From: Candidatus Rifleibacteriota bacterium
Lineage (GTDB): Bacteria; Muiribacteriota; Ozemobacteria; Ozemobacterales; Ozemobacteraceae
Direction of reading: 5' to 3'
Assembly (NCBI GenBank): GCA_015233155.1
Contig: JADFYG010000003.1
Location: forward strand, 127,267 to 162,601
DNA length: 35,335 bases
Below, one piece after another: positions 14,924-24,500 of the stretch. Below the pieces are notes generated by a model that worked only from the letters and a program-made list of their open reading frames with translations, did no database searches and was not told where the DNA came from. Positions within the stretch are counted from its first letter, which is position 1. Each line of letters begins with the position of its first letter. A program made the translations under genes and the position numbers.

Positions 14924-16012
14924 TTATTCAGTCACCCCTTTAAGGGCCAGTCCAATGGCCACAGTAAACTGTTGAAGATTATTGTAGAGCATGTCTGTAT
15001 CAGTAACAGTAACGGAAATGCCTTCCAGTGGATTGCCCATGTAGACATCTACGCCAAGCTCATTACTGAGATAGGTACTGAAACTCTTGAGATTTGAAGA
15101 CCCCCCGGAAAGAACGATCCGGTGGATCAATGGTTCACGCGACTGTGCTTTAAAATAATCGAAGGACCGGCGAATCTCAGATGCGAGCTCCTCAACAGTA
15201 GTTTTCACGACCTCGGAAATTTCGTTCCCGGCGGAATCGCCGATATTCACTTCGGCTTCGGACACTTTGATATTCTCAGCCTGTTCGAACTCCTGCTTCA
15301 TCACGTTCATGATCATCTGCGTGATGTTGTTGCCCGCTATCGGAATGTTGCGGGTAAACATGAGGATTCCGGACTTGAGAACCGAAATGTTGGTGGTGCG
15401 GGCGCCTGAATCGATTATAGCAACGACGTCGCCACCTTCCTGAGAACCGGCAGTCTGCATAACCGAATTTTCAAGGGCGTTGATGGCCGCAATTGTATCG
15501 ACATCTACAACTTCGGTGGTCAACCCGGCAGCTTTGATGACACCCATGTATGAATTCACAAGCTCTTTTTGGGCGACGACCAACAGAATCGAGTATTTCC
15601 CTCCACCCTCTTCTTCAGTCAGCTCGTTGAGTACCGCGTGAGTGATGCTGACTTCATCAATGGCATAAGGGACATACTGTTCCGCTTCGATACGAACCGT
15701 TTGATCCAGTTCTTCGGGAGTCATGATCGGAAGCTTGGTGAAACGCATGATCACGTTCTGTCCGGAGATTGAAGCAAACGTGCGATCAGCCTTAATTTTG
15801 GCAGTCTTCATCATGTCTTTGATGACCGCCGCCACAGACTGAGAATCCTTGATATTGCCTTCCTCGACCGCGGCTGGCGGTAGTGGAGCAATAGCATACC
15901 CCGTTAATTCAGGGCCGTTAGGAGTCTTCTTTAACTGGACCACCTTTACGGCACTGGTGCCGATATCCAGTCCAACGGCTATGTTGCTTGTCCCGAATGC
16001 AAACAACCCCAT
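14924..16012 (-). CDS. pilM: Type IV pilus assembly protein PilM, actin-like ATPase
   Basis: PilM is a cytoplasmic actin/FtsA-like protein that binds the N-terminus of PilN. The 362-residue product shows VGLDIGTSAVKVVQLK (phosphate-1 loop) near residues 12-27, and EAEQYVPYAIDEVSI, a PilM signature. VVAIIDSGARTTNISVLKSG is the phosphate-2 loop, and RIVLSGGSSNLKSFSTYLSN the adenosine motif. The start at 16012 follows GGAGG by about 9 bases. It is the first gene of the pil run. Upstream 16013-16276 holds two TATAAT sequences on the minus strand (16145-16150 and 16193-16198), neither with a good -35 partner. Confidence 0.96.
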   Translation of the reverse strand: MGLFAFGTSNIAVGLDIGTSAVKVVQLKKTPNGPELTGYAIAPLPPAAVEEGNIKDSQSVAAVIKDMMKTAKIKADRTFASISGQNVIMRFTKLPIMTPEELDQTVRIEAEQYVPYAIDEVSITHAVLNELTEEEGGGKYSILLVVAQKELVNSYMGVIKAAGLTTEVVDVDTIAAINALENSVMQTAGSQEGGDVVAIIDSGARTTNISVLKSGILMFTRNIPIAGNNITQMIMNVMKQEFEQAENIKVSEAEVNIGDSAGNEISEVVKTTVEELASEIRRSFDYFKAQSREPLIHRIVLSGGSSNLKSFSTYLSNELGVDVYMGNPLEGISVTVTDTDMLYNNLQQFTVAIGLALKGVTE

Positions 16013-16276
16013 ACATTTCTTCCTCCAAGGCCGTCAGCGGAAAAACGAACCCGCCTCAAACCGAGTTTTCCTGATGCGTCATTGTTTCATCGACACATCG
16101 GTGCGAAAAATTGACAAGAAATCCGCAATAATCCAGCGAATAATATTATAGCTGTCGTAATGACCTCCAGTTTTGCTCTGAATAAGACATTTATTATAAA
16201 ACTGACAAAGGGGATAATGCAGGAAAGAGCCTGAGCGGGACTCAAAAAACAGATGCCACGGTTTTACAGACGGCGT

Positions 16277-17812
16277 TCAGTAGCCAAGACGACGCAGTAA
16301 AACACCTCGATAGTAAAATGGCAGAATCTGTCTGTATGACCAGCCACGCCGTCCTGCTTCGACGGCCCCTGACTGGCACAAACCGACTTGATGGCCATAT
16401 CCCCGACCGTAAAGTACAAGCTCGGACATTTCCAGACCTCCCTGTTTTAAGAGTAGCTGTCGATCAGGAGAGGTGTCAAGGAAGGCCGACCCGGAAGCGG
16501 GAATATGGGCTGCCAGTATCTTTCGAACATCGGAAGGTCGTATAGACATGTGTAATCGGCTCTCAGCCTGAGGAACCATATGCCCTGGGCCGGAATTGGG
16601 GCCACCACGAGTAGTAGCCACACCGGGGCCTCCGGGTAACATGGCAGGCGCCGATGCCGGGCGGTTTATGGCAGTGCCACGAATATTGGGAAGAGGCGAG
16701 GAGATTGGACGCTGCCGTGAGAGTGAAGTCTGAACAACAAAAGTCGTGCTGGGAAGGTTGAACAGTTTTCGCGCTACTGTGCCTTTTATTGAAAAAATGC
16801 CGCGTTCGGTATGAAAACGGAGGCGGTCGACGCGATCGAGCGGTGCGGAAGCAAGAGCATCGGCTGAAAACAAACGGGTGAATGTGATGCTTACAGTCGC
16901 CAGCCTTTTGAGGAGCAATGCCATGGGAATACGACGAGTCCAGCGATAATTCAGTCCGGTAGCGCAAAAGGGGCATTTTACCCTGCGCAAATATGCGGCT
17001 GGTTTTCCTCCGTAAACGGCATCGTTGTCGGAGGTCATTCCCCCGCATGTCGCGTGATACATAGTTGAAATCGGCTCTCCGCTGCTTATCATTATAACGC
17101 CGCGCGTGGCTTCGACAGCCTGGTTTACTATCATTCGCTCGGCTCCGACGCCGCCATATACCTGACAGTGATCCAGGGAACATACATCGTAGCCGTCTCG
17201 CCCGTGCTTGCCACGGTTTGCCATAACATAGGTGCGGGCGATGACTGCCTGCGCTTTGAGGGATTCCATGGGTGAAAGTGAGCCCATTTCACCACCCACG
17301 ACGCCGCGAACATACTCTTCCAGGCCGACGCGATTGACTACGCGGGCGCCATCCGGGAGAAAAGAGATAATCATGACCCCGCGAAATAATCGACCATTGA
17401 AACCTATCGGAGAACGGCGTGAAACAAATTGGTATGTGTGACCAACCCATGTCTCCCGACGTTGAGCCCGACGACGACTGCGACCTCGTCCTGATTGCTG
17501 TTCTGCCTGCCGCTCCGCGGCGAGACTCCAGTCAATGCGTTCCGCTGTGCGAAATGATTTCATTCGACGACCACGTTCATCTATCATATCTCCGCCGGAC
17601 GGAAAACCAAGATGCACTTCACTGGCTTTCGCGGCAAGGCCGATCGCCACGATTGGCTCGGAGACGCGGCCTGTTGCTGCTTCACTCGCTGATGGTAAAA
17701 AAAATGCGCAACCCGTAAGAATCAGGAATGCCGAGAGCAAACAAACATGTGCCGAAAAAAATGTCGCTATCTTGACGGGACTGGATTTGCGAGAGTTATT
17801 TAGGCGGCTCAT
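16277..17812 (-). CDS. SpoIID/LytB-family lytic transglycosylase-like lipoprotein
   Basis: SpoIID proteins cleave peptidoglycan strands lacking peptide stems. A start at 17812 (511 residues) is preferred because its ATGA overlaps the queH stop; an in-frame ATG at 17848 is the alternative. The N-terminus is a lipoprotein signal (LLSAFLILTGC, Cys at about 35). The SpoIID core begins near 140: NRVGLEEYVRGVVGGEMGSL, with Glu about 175 as the expected catalytic acid, then SLKAQAVIARTYVMANRGKH, DYDVCSLDHCQVYGG-like, and YHATCGGMTSDNDAVYGGKP. A Pro/Gly-rich stretch of about 60 residues precedes the C-terminal YGRGYGHQVGLCQSGAVEAG, where most members have GHGVGMSQ. An Arg-rich patch (RGRSRRRAQRR, about 109-119) is odd for an exported protein. 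Sporulation is not implied; such proteins occur in many non-spore-formers. Confidence 0.9.
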   Translation of the reverse strand: MSRLNNSRKSSPVKIATFFSAHVCLLSAFLILTGCAFFLPSASEAATGRVSEPIVAIGLAAKASEVHLGFPSGGDMIDERGRRMKSFRTAERIDWSLAAERQAEQQSGRGRSRRRAQRRETWVGHTYQFVSRRSPIGFNGRLFRGVMIISFLPDGARVVNRVGLEEYVRGVVGGEMGSLSPMESLKAQAVIARTYVMANRGKHGRDGYDVCSLDHCQVYGGVGAERMIVNQAVEATRGVIMISSGEPISTMYHATCGGMTSDNDAVYGGKPAAYLRRVKCPFCATGLNYRWTRRIPMALLLKRLATVSITFTRLFSADALASAPLDRVDRLRFHTERGIFSIKGTVARKLFNLPSTTFVVQTSLSRQRPISSPLPNIRGTAINRPASAPAMLPGGPGVATTRGGPNSGPGHMVPQAESRLHMSIRPSDVRKILAAHIPASGSAFLDTSPDRQLLLKQGGLEMSELVLYGRGYGHQVGLCQSGAVEAGRRGWSYRQILPFYYRGVLLRRLGY

Positions 17813-18444
17813 TTGTCTGTCACAAGCTCGTGGAGTTCGTTCAGACATGTCGGCAGAGAAAACCGGCGATCATTCGCGTAACGGTCGCGTTCACTGAAAA
17901 TACAACCGCAATATTTTTGTTTGTACAGTTCGTGCGCCCGTATGACTTCATGAGTCTTTGAAAAGACCGGACGCAGATCTATTGCGTGGAATGGAACTGA
18001 ATATACGGAAGAAACTTCATTAGCGGCCTGAAGAAGTAATTCTCTGTTCTGGTATGGGCTTATCTGAAGGGTGGTAGTGAAAGCCTCGCACCCCATTGAT
18101 CGCGCCCGGCGAGCGGTCGCATCAAGGCGGAGTCGGAAACAGACGAGACAGCGACCGGGGCCGAATTCATCAGCCGGGGCCTGTTCTTCCGATTTAATGG
18201 TCGAAGAAGGCATGTTGTTCAGAGCTGCGAAAAACCGCTCAGGAGTGTAGGAGACTTCCCCGTATACGACCGGAATGTGAAGGGCTTTAACGAGTTTTTG
18301 AAAGGCTTCAAGTCGGGATTTGTATTCCAGATATGGATGAATGTTCGGATTTTCCCAGAAAGCGACGAGACCATGACCGACGCCTGCGAGCGTTTCATAA
18401 GCCCCCCCCAGGCAAGGTCCGCAGCAGGCATGTGTAAGAATCAT
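17809..18444 (-). CDS. queH: Epoxyqueuosine reductase QueH
   Basis: QueH reduces epoxyqueuosine in tRNA to queuosine; it is the non-cobalamin alternative to QueG. The 211-residue product has all the family Cys motifs: HACCGPC at residues 5-11, GRCLVCFRLRLDATA in the middle, and YKQKYCGCIFSE near residue 180. Other markers are WENPNIHPYLEYKSRL and CEAFTTTLQISPYQN. Its ATG overlaps the ruvB stop by 4 bases and its TGA overlaps the next gene in the same way, so ruvB, queH and the SpoIID-like gene are translationally chained. Other queuosine genes are not in the window. Confidence 0.96.
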   Translation of the reverse strand: MILTHACCGPCLGGAYETLAGVGHGLVAFWENPNIHPYLEYKSRLEAFQKLVKALHIPVVYGEVSYTPERFFAALNNMPSSTIKSEEQAPADEFGPGRCLVCFRLRLDATARRARSMGCEAFTTTLQISPYQNRELLLQAANEVSSVYSVPFHAIDLRPVFSKTHEVIRAHELYKQKYCGCIFSERDRYANDRRFSLPTCLNELHELVTDK

Positions 18445-19706
18445 GTTTCGAATAGTCTCAGTTGAGGGTCTTCCAGGCGTCGATCCGGCGGTTTCAGGCC
18501 GAGGTATTCGTAGGCGAGGCGCGTCGCGACGCGGCCACGACCGGTGCGGGCGAGAAAGCCGATCTGAATCAAAAATGATTCATAAACATCGTAGATCGTG
18601 TCGGCCTCTTCACCAACGGAAACAGCCAGCGTATCGAGGCTGACCGGCCCCCCGTCGAAACGCAAAAGCAGGATTTCCAGAATGCGACGATCGATGTAAT
18701 CGAGACCGAGACGATCGACCTTGAGCATTTCCATGCCGCGTTCAACGACAGCGCTTGTTACGCTTGAAGCGCCATTTACCTGAGCCACATCACGCATGCG
18801 CTTGAAGAGACGGATGGCGACACGAGGAGTGCCACGGGCACGCCGGGCAATTTCGAGGGCGGCGTCAGGCTCAACGGGAAAATCGAGCCGTTTTGCAACT
18901 GAATCGATCAGCACAGTGAGCTCGTCATGTGTGTAATAATCGATGCGCGAAATGACGCCAAAGCGGCCCCGCAATGGCGCGGAAACATCCCCCTCGCGCG
19001 TGGTGGCACCGATAAGCGTGAACGGCTGCACCTTCAGGCGAACTGAGCGGGCTGTAGGCCCTTTCCCAATCAGCACATCGAAGTGATAGTCCTCCATGGC
19101 CGGATATAATATTTCTTCAACGGTTTTGCTCAGCCGATGAATTTCATCAATGAAAAGAACATCTCCGGATTTCAAGCCCGTGAGGATTGCCGCGACATCA
19201 CCCGCCCGATTAAGAACTGGTCCGCTGGTGATGCGGATCTGCACTCCCATTTCGAAGGCGATGACATTAGCCAGAGTAGTCTTGCCGAGGCCGGGGGGGC
19301 CCAAAAGCAACACATGATCGAGCGACTCGCGTCGACCTCGTGCAGCTGCGATAAAAACAGTCAGCTTTTCGACGATTGAGTGTTGTCCAATGAACTCCGC
19401 AAATTTACGTGGCCGCAGACTTGGCGGCAGAATCTCTTCTTCATCATAAAGAGTTTTCGGAGAAAGAACCGAAGCGGCGGTCAACCCTGGATTTGAATCG
19501 GGTGTATCCGGAGTTGTCGTAGAAACATCTTTTAACAACGGATCTTGCCGGGAAGAAGGCGCATCATCAGGATTAACCGGCGTTTTCGGTGCGGAATCAG
19601 GAACAAATTTTGAAATCGATGCATCCTGCGTTTTTATCTCCGGACGAATCTCAGAGGCACCTTTAAGGGCTTCCGCAACCGTTTTGGATGATCTGGAACG
19701 TGCCAT
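18441..19706 (-). CDS. ruvB: Holliday-junction branch-migration ATPase RuvB with long N-terminal extension
   Basis: RuvB is the hexameric motor that moves Holliday junctions together with RuvA. The catalytic part begins near residue 92 (PPSLRPRKFAEFIGQ). It shows Walker A GPPGLGKT (136-143), Walker B LFIDEIHRL, sensor GATTREG, the arginine-finger segment PLRGRFG, and the C-terminal winged helix (RRILEILLLRFDGGPVSLDT ... TGRGRVATRLAYEYLG). The product is 421 residues against about 340 in most species. The first 85-90 residues are Ser/Pro/Thr/Asp-rich and look disordered; no internal Met offers a shorter start. It is 29 bases after ruvA. Confidence 0.97.
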   Translation of the reverse strand: MARSRSSKTVAEALKGASEIRPEIKTQDASISKFVPDSAPKTPVNPDDAPSSRQDPLLKDVSTTTPDTPDSNPGLTAASVLSPKTLYDEEEILPPSLRPRKFAEFIGQHSIVEKLTVFIAAARGRRESLDHVLLLGPPGLGKTTLANVIAFEMGVQIRITSGPVLNRAGDVAAILTGLKSGDVLFIDEIHRLSKTVEEILYPAMEDYHFDVLIGKGPTARSVRLKVQPFTLIGATTREGDVSAPLRGRFGVISRIDYYTHDELTVLIDSVAKRLDFPVEPDAALEIARRARGTPRVAIRLFKRMRDVAQVNGASSVTSAVVERGMEMLKVDRLGLDYIDRRILEILLLRFDGGPVSLDTLAVSVGEEADTIYDVYESFLIQIGFLARTGRGRVATRLAYEYLGLKPPDRRLEDPQLRLFET

Positions 19707-19735
19707 CAGTCAGACCTGCTTTCTCCCGATTCTGA

Positions 19736-20350
19736 TCATCGGGAAAATGTTCTGAGCACGGTCTCTATAACCTGCTGTAGATCCGCGGTCGGAGGGAGAT
19801 CGGCGGCCGAATCCCGCAATGCTTTCTCGATCTCGCGGCCAGTATAGCCGAGATTTTCGAGTGCTTCGCGGGCGTCTTTTTCAAAAGGAATCTTCTTCAG
19901 ATCGGCGGCGGCGACGGCAGCTTCAGTTGCGGCAGCGCCAAGGCCGAGCTGTCCGATCAATTCTTTCAGTTCAACCACCAGCCGCGAAGCCAGTTTCTGA
20001 CCGATTCCTTTGAGAGCGGTGAGCCCGCGGATATCTTCGCCGATGATCATCTCGGCGATCTTTTCGGGGGGGGCGGCAGAAAGAATGTTCAGCGCAAGCT
20101 TCGGTCCGATTTTGTTGACGCGGCAGAGAAGGCGGAAAAGACTGCGTTCCTCTTCCCGCATAAAACCAAAGAGCTGCGGGCCTTCCTCGCGCCAATGCAA
20201 GTGGCACAGCAGTCTGATATCTGTTCCGGAGTCACCCAAGTCACGCCATGTACTAAGCGGGATCAGAACTTCTATGCCAACACCATTATGCTCAATGACG
20301 AGGCGATGCGGAAGTTTGGAAACGAGCGTTCCGCGAATAAATTCAATCAT
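19736..20350 (-). CDS. ruvA: Holliday-junction binding protein RuvA
   Basis: RuvA is the tetrameric protein that holds four-way junctions and loads RuvB. The 204-residue product has the OB-fold N-terminus (MIEFIRGTLVSKLPHRLVIE and GPQLFGFMREEERSLFRLL). Tandem helix-hairpin-helix motifs follow (VNKIGPKLALNILS and LKGIGQKLASRLVVELKE), then an Ala-rich linker. The small C-terminal domain (DAREALENLGYTGREIEKAL) binds RuvB. Length is normal. A possible promoter lies at 20409-20417. ruvC, often found just before ruvA, is absent here. Confidence 0.97.
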   Translation of the reverse strand: MIEFIRGTLVSKLPHRLVIEHNGVGIEVLIPLSTWRDLGDSGTDIRLLCHLHWREEGPQLFGFMREEERSLFRLLCRVNKIGPKLALNILSAAPPEKIAEMIIGEDIRGLTALKGIGQKLASRLVVELKELIGQLGLGAAATEAAVAAADLKKIPFEKDAREALENLGYTGREIEKALRDSAADLPPTADLQQVIETVLRTFSR

Positions 20351-20408
20351 CCGGCAACCTCAAAACACGGGACCAATCCAGGAAAATTAGTGCGCATTTG
20401 ATGTGAGT

Positions 20409-20417
20409 GGTATAACA
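20409..20417 (-). promoter_or_regulatory. Possible extended -10 promoter for ruvA
   Basis: On the minus strand TGT-TATACC (4 of 6 to TATAAT plus the TG extension) lies about 60 bases before the ruvA start and just after the yebC terminator, where a promoter for the ruvAB-queH run is expected. There is no -35 match. Confidence 0.4.
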
Positions 20418-20461
20418 GCATCATTTTTGCAGAAACCTCTCCGTAAAACCAAAAGCACCTG

Positions 20462-20493
20462 AAAAGAAAAACCGGGGGATGGGCTCCCCCGGG
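20462..20493 (-). terminator. Rho-independent terminator of yebC
   Basis: A stem CCGGGGGA / TCCCCCGG (20472-20479 with 20485-20492) and a 5-base loop are followed on the minus strand by TTTTTCTTTT. It starts about 15 bases after the yebC stop, so yebC is probably transcribed mostly apart from ruvA. Confidence 0.92.
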
Positions 20494-20507
20494 CAAACAT
20501 ACTTGAA

Positions 20508-21272
20508 TTAAGCCTCGGCGGCGAATTTTTCCATATCTTCGTCAGAAATCTCGTAATTGAAATAAACATCCTGAACATCATCATTCTCTTCAAGATTCTC
20601 GACCAGACGCAGAACCTTACCTACGTCATTTCCGGTAACCTTGACAGCCACTTTGGGAAGCATGGTCACTTTTCCCTCGGTGACTTTCACGCCCTTTGCT
20701 TCAACCTTGGGGCGACAATCCAGATAGGAAGAGGCTTCACAGGTGATTTCGAACCCTACGCCGACATCCTTCAGATCATCGCAACCGGCTTCCAGAATGA
20801 TATCGGTGAGAGCGTCTTCAGTCAATTTAGGATTCTCTTCTTTGGCGAGGAACATCCAGCCTTTGTTTTCAAACATGAAAGAAACGCAGCCGGGAACGCC
20901 CATATTCCCGCCGCCCTTGCTGAGAATTTTGGAGACCTCGGCGACGGTGCGATTTTTGTTGTCCGTGAGGCAACGTATAATGACGGCAACACCGGCGGGG
21001 GCATATCCCTCGTAAGTGAGTTCTTCGTAGGTAACACCTTCGAGTTCACCGGTGCCCTTTTTTATGGCACGCTCAACGTTGTCCTTGGGCATGTTGGCAT
21101 CTTTGGCGGACTGAATGGCACTACGAAGACGCGGATTGGAACTGGGATCACCGCCGCCGTTCTTTGCGGCAATGGTGATTTCCTTGATGATCTTTGTAAA
21201 GGCGCGTCCCTTGATGGCATCCATCTTGCCCTTTATATGCTTAACCTTGGCCCACTTATTATGACCTGACAT
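20508..21272 (-). CDS. YebC/PmpR/TACO1-family protein
   Basis: This is a cytoplasmic protein of the YebC family, reported in different species as a DNA-binding regulator and as a helper of ribosomes stalled at proline stretches. The 254-residue product begins with the family hallmark MSGHNKWAKVKHIKGKMDAI. It contains AAKNGGGDPSSNPRLRSAIQ, ANMPKDNVERAIKKGTGELE, TYEGYAPAGVAVIIRCLTDN, NRTVAEVSKILSKGGGNMG and the C-terminal LRLVENLEENDDVQDVYFNY. The start follows AGGAGG by only 4 bases. The family often neighbours ruvC and ruvAB, as here. The proline-stall role would fit a genome whose PilP-like protein has a seven-Pro run. Confidence 0.96.
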   Translation of the reverse strand: MSGHNKWAKVKHIKGKMDAIKGRAFTKIIKEITIAAKNGGGDPSSNPRLRSAIQSAKDANMPKDNVERAIKKGTGELEGVTYEELTYEGYAPAGVAVIIRCLTDNKNRTVAEVSKILSKGGGNMGVPGCVSFMFENKGWMFLAKEENPKLTEDALTDIILEAGCDDLKDVGVGFEITCEASSYLDCRPKVEAKGVKVTEGKVTMLPKVAVKVTGNDVGKVLRLVENLEENDDVQDVYFNYEISDEDMEKFAAEA

Positions 21273-21320
21273 GCAGCCTCCTCGCAGAGCGTGAAGTAAG
21301 ATTCGGATACGGCATGGGCG

Positions 21321-21348
21321 AGTATATCACATCTTCAAGATTGCGCAA
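21321..21348 (-). promoter_or_regulatory. Promoter of yebC (extended -10)
   Basis: On the minus strand TGA-TATACT (5 of 6 at 21321-21326, with the TG extension) lies 16 bases from a weak -35 (TTGCGC, 21343-21348). The leader would be about 40 bases and ends in the AGGAGG site of yebC. Confidence 0.6.
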
Positions 21349-21412
21349 GAGGTTCCGAATAACTTCAAGGCAAAAATATAAAAATTGTGGGACCTTTTTT
21401 ATGATCCGGAGA

Positions 21413-21530
21413 ATTAACCACAGAAGACCTCGGATAAAGACCGGAAGGATAATTAACCACAGATGAACACGGATGAACACAGATAAAGACCGGAAAAATA
21501 ATTAACCACAGATGTGCACAGATAAAGACC
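21413..21530. repeat. Degenerate tandem repeat, three units
   Basis: Three direct units start ATTAACCACAGA at 21413, 21452 and 21501 and end GATAAAGACC. They are about 39, 49 and 30 bases long and differ by internal loss or gain of a GATGAACACG-like 10-mer. They lie between the yebC promoter and the stop of the giant lipoprotein gene. The wording ACCACAGATGAACAC-GGATGAACACAGATAAA is one I recall from intergenic sites of many environmental bacterial genomes. No gene, spacer pattern or cas gene accompanies it, so this is not a CRISPR. Confidence 0.8.
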
Positions 21531-21537
21531 TATATTA

Positions 21538-24500
21538 TCAGAAGTCGAGCGTGGTAACACCCATGTAAAGGCCGCTGGTCGTGCCTGAGAATATGCGCCG
21601 GGTTCCCCAGCCGCCGGGGCTCAGACTCAGAGCATTTATCGTGGTATGACCTTCAAGGCCGCTCTTGATCTGTTTCCAGTTGGTGCCGCTGTTCGCGGTC
21701 TTGTATAAGCCATTCTCAGTGGCGATATAGGCGCTTACCGTATTGATGGGATCAATCAGGATATCCCGCACATTCGCGTAGGCTCCGACGCTTGCCCAGG
21801 AAATCCCATCATTTGTCGATCGGAAAATACCGTCATTCTTTCCCGTCCAGAGCGTGGTTTGAATATTCGGATCAACGGCCATCGAAAGAATAATCGAACT
21901 GCCGGAATCAAAATACAGAATGTATGACGAGTTCAGAGATTTCCAGATGGGAAAGGTTACGGCGGTGTTCCCCGCAGGCGGATCACCAGTTCTGTAGAAT
22001 GTCGGACTCGTTCCGGATCGCGTGTAGTAATGAGAAGTTCGGGCGTTGTTGAATTTTATATACCCATTTTGGAAGCCGTCAGGCGCAGTTTGCAGATATT
22101 TCGAAAAACCGACATACAACGTGTCCGGAAACTGCGGGTCGATCGTGATGCAATTCAACTGTACAGTATTCGATGCACTTTCATATGAAACAGGCTCCTG
22201 ATATAAATGAGAGGTTCCTGAACCATCGAGCCATGTTTTGGGAACATACTGGACATAACTCAGCGGTTGTTTATCATCAAAGAGAGTTCCATTGTATACA
22301 TATGGAGAAGCCGAGTTTGTCCGGAAAAAACGTAATACGCCCTGGTTTTTTCCAAGGGCATACATATATCTGTCATCTCGCGGATCTATTACCACCCCAT
22401 TGACGATATTAGTAAAGCTGACATCGTATTGGGGGCCAGGCGCTGTGCGATCCGATGAACCAAGAGGCATGGTGACGCTTGAAAAATTAATCCCATCCGT
22501 GGAAATGAACGTTCCGCTGGATGTTCCGGCTACGAGGTTCGTCGGATGCTGAAGACTGATTGCTATCTTGTTCACCACATATTCGCCACCCAGGCCTATA
22601 TTGGCATTGAACAGTCCGGTCTCTCCAAGCCATGGAATGCTATCCCAGTCAGTTCCGGTTACGCTTTGGACAGCGCCTGCACGATACAGCCCATGGCCGT
22701 TTGTTCCTGTGAAGAGGCGCTTATCGCTCGTGGAAGCCGTGGTCGGATCAATAATGAGACTGTATATGGAATACGTCGCATTAGTCACATCGTGAAGGTT
22801 TTCCGAACGCTGGGTCCAGAAATTTTCCAGGTTTATAGTACAAGTGGCAAATACAGTCGGATCCTGATTTGAAACGGCTTTCAACTCAACCTCGCTCTTG
22901 GTAAGCGTGTCAGGCGCCGAGTAATTTCCGGTTGCGTCAACTGTGCCATACGTGGAGTTTCCACCGGAGATACTTTCAACAAACCAGGACACGGTCAAAT
23001 TCGTCGCGTTCTGGACTTCTCCGAAAAACTGGACCTGACCGACTTCAAGAGTCGCGGTTGCAATCGAACATACAGCCGCTGCAGCATTGTATCCCTGATG
23101 GATGATGACAACGATCGCCGGTTTCAATGTAATGATTGCGACGTCGGAGGCCGTCGGCTCTTCGACACTCGTAACTCTTACATAGATGTCGGGATTAGAC
23201 GGCATTGTAGAGGGGGGAGTATAGAACCCGGTATCAGAAAGGCCACCGTTTACATTAGTGCCGGGGAGTGACCACGCCACATCGGAAGCGCCCTTGAATT
23301 CCCATTTAACCTGTGTATTAGCAGGAGTTCCACCGGTATACTGGGTTGAAAACTGAACGCCCGTGGACGAGGCTACGGTGAGCGAAACATTTTTCGGCTG
23401 CTTGAATTCCAGATTGATCGCCGGAGAAAAATTTATGATTGCGGAAATATATGTCGCAAGTCCGATTGTCGGCTGGAAGCTCGCAATTAATTCACCCTGG
23501 CCGATTGCCGAGTTCGGAGCATAGAACGTAACTTTGTAGGGTGAAGTCAATGTTGTCAAGGTTGTTGTCGTGCGCCCTGCGTCCAAAAAACCGTTTACTG
23601 CCTGCCAGACTACTCCGCCTGGAACAATCTCAGAAGGGATGCTTGTAAATTCCTGCGACCCCGTTCGTAAACGCAATGTTGCCGATGCATCATAAATCGA
23701 AATATATCCGCCATTTCTCACTCTGACAGATACATTTGCAGTTGTCGCAGTGTCTGTCGCCGCGGCAATCGTTATTGTAACAGGATTCGGATAGGGAGTG
23801 GAACCGACAGGCGCAACATAACTGACTGTAGCAATGCTGTCAGTGGGAACAAGCGGATCGACCTGCGGGGCTGAAATTGTCGCTTTTCCGCCGCCGCCGG
23901 ATGTAGGCGGATTTTGACTCAGGATAATGCCGCCATCAACGGTATTCTCGAATCGGACAGCAATAGTCGCGCCACCGCCGAGCGAGGCTTCCCAGGAATC
24001 AAACGATGGTTTTACGGCTATCTTGCTTCGAAGACGGATCGAAACCTGGTCACTTACTGAATTGTTCTCGGAAACAAAAGCGATGACATTCAGCGACGTT
24101 GTCGTTCGAATTGGATTCGGGGCGGTATACATTCCCGTATCGCTATCGACACGGCCATATGTGGCTCCTGTCAGATCGACCTGATCAAGCTTCCATTTGA
24201 TCGTTCCGGAATAATTTTTCAAAGTGGCGCTGAATTGCTGCGTCTGCCCTGACAAGATATCGGAAACGGCCGCGGGGCTGATTCGTAAAGACGGTCCCTG
24301 GACATCGATCCATGTAACTTGTAACGGCGTTGAATTGCCCACGGCATCACTGAATTTGTACCAGAAATTGAACACGCCGTTTCCCGGGAAGTCGCCGGTA
24401 TTATAGGCTTTTGGAGAAACCGGAGGCGTCACCGAAAATAACTCCGCATCGGTAGGTACAGGAGCGGCGGAATTAGTAAGCTTGTATGATACAGTTGCGG

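Noticed and set aside
17809..18444. preQ1 riboswitch linked to queH
   Set aside because: queH is internal to a coupled operon with no leader, and no preQ1-like stem-loop is visible nearby.
18428..18458. A spacer or separate promoter between ruvB and queH
   Set aside because: The genes overlap by 4 bases (ATGA) and no promoter match is seen.
21413..21530. CRISPR array
   Set aside because: Units are unequal and degenerate, there are no unique spacers, and no cas genes are nearby.
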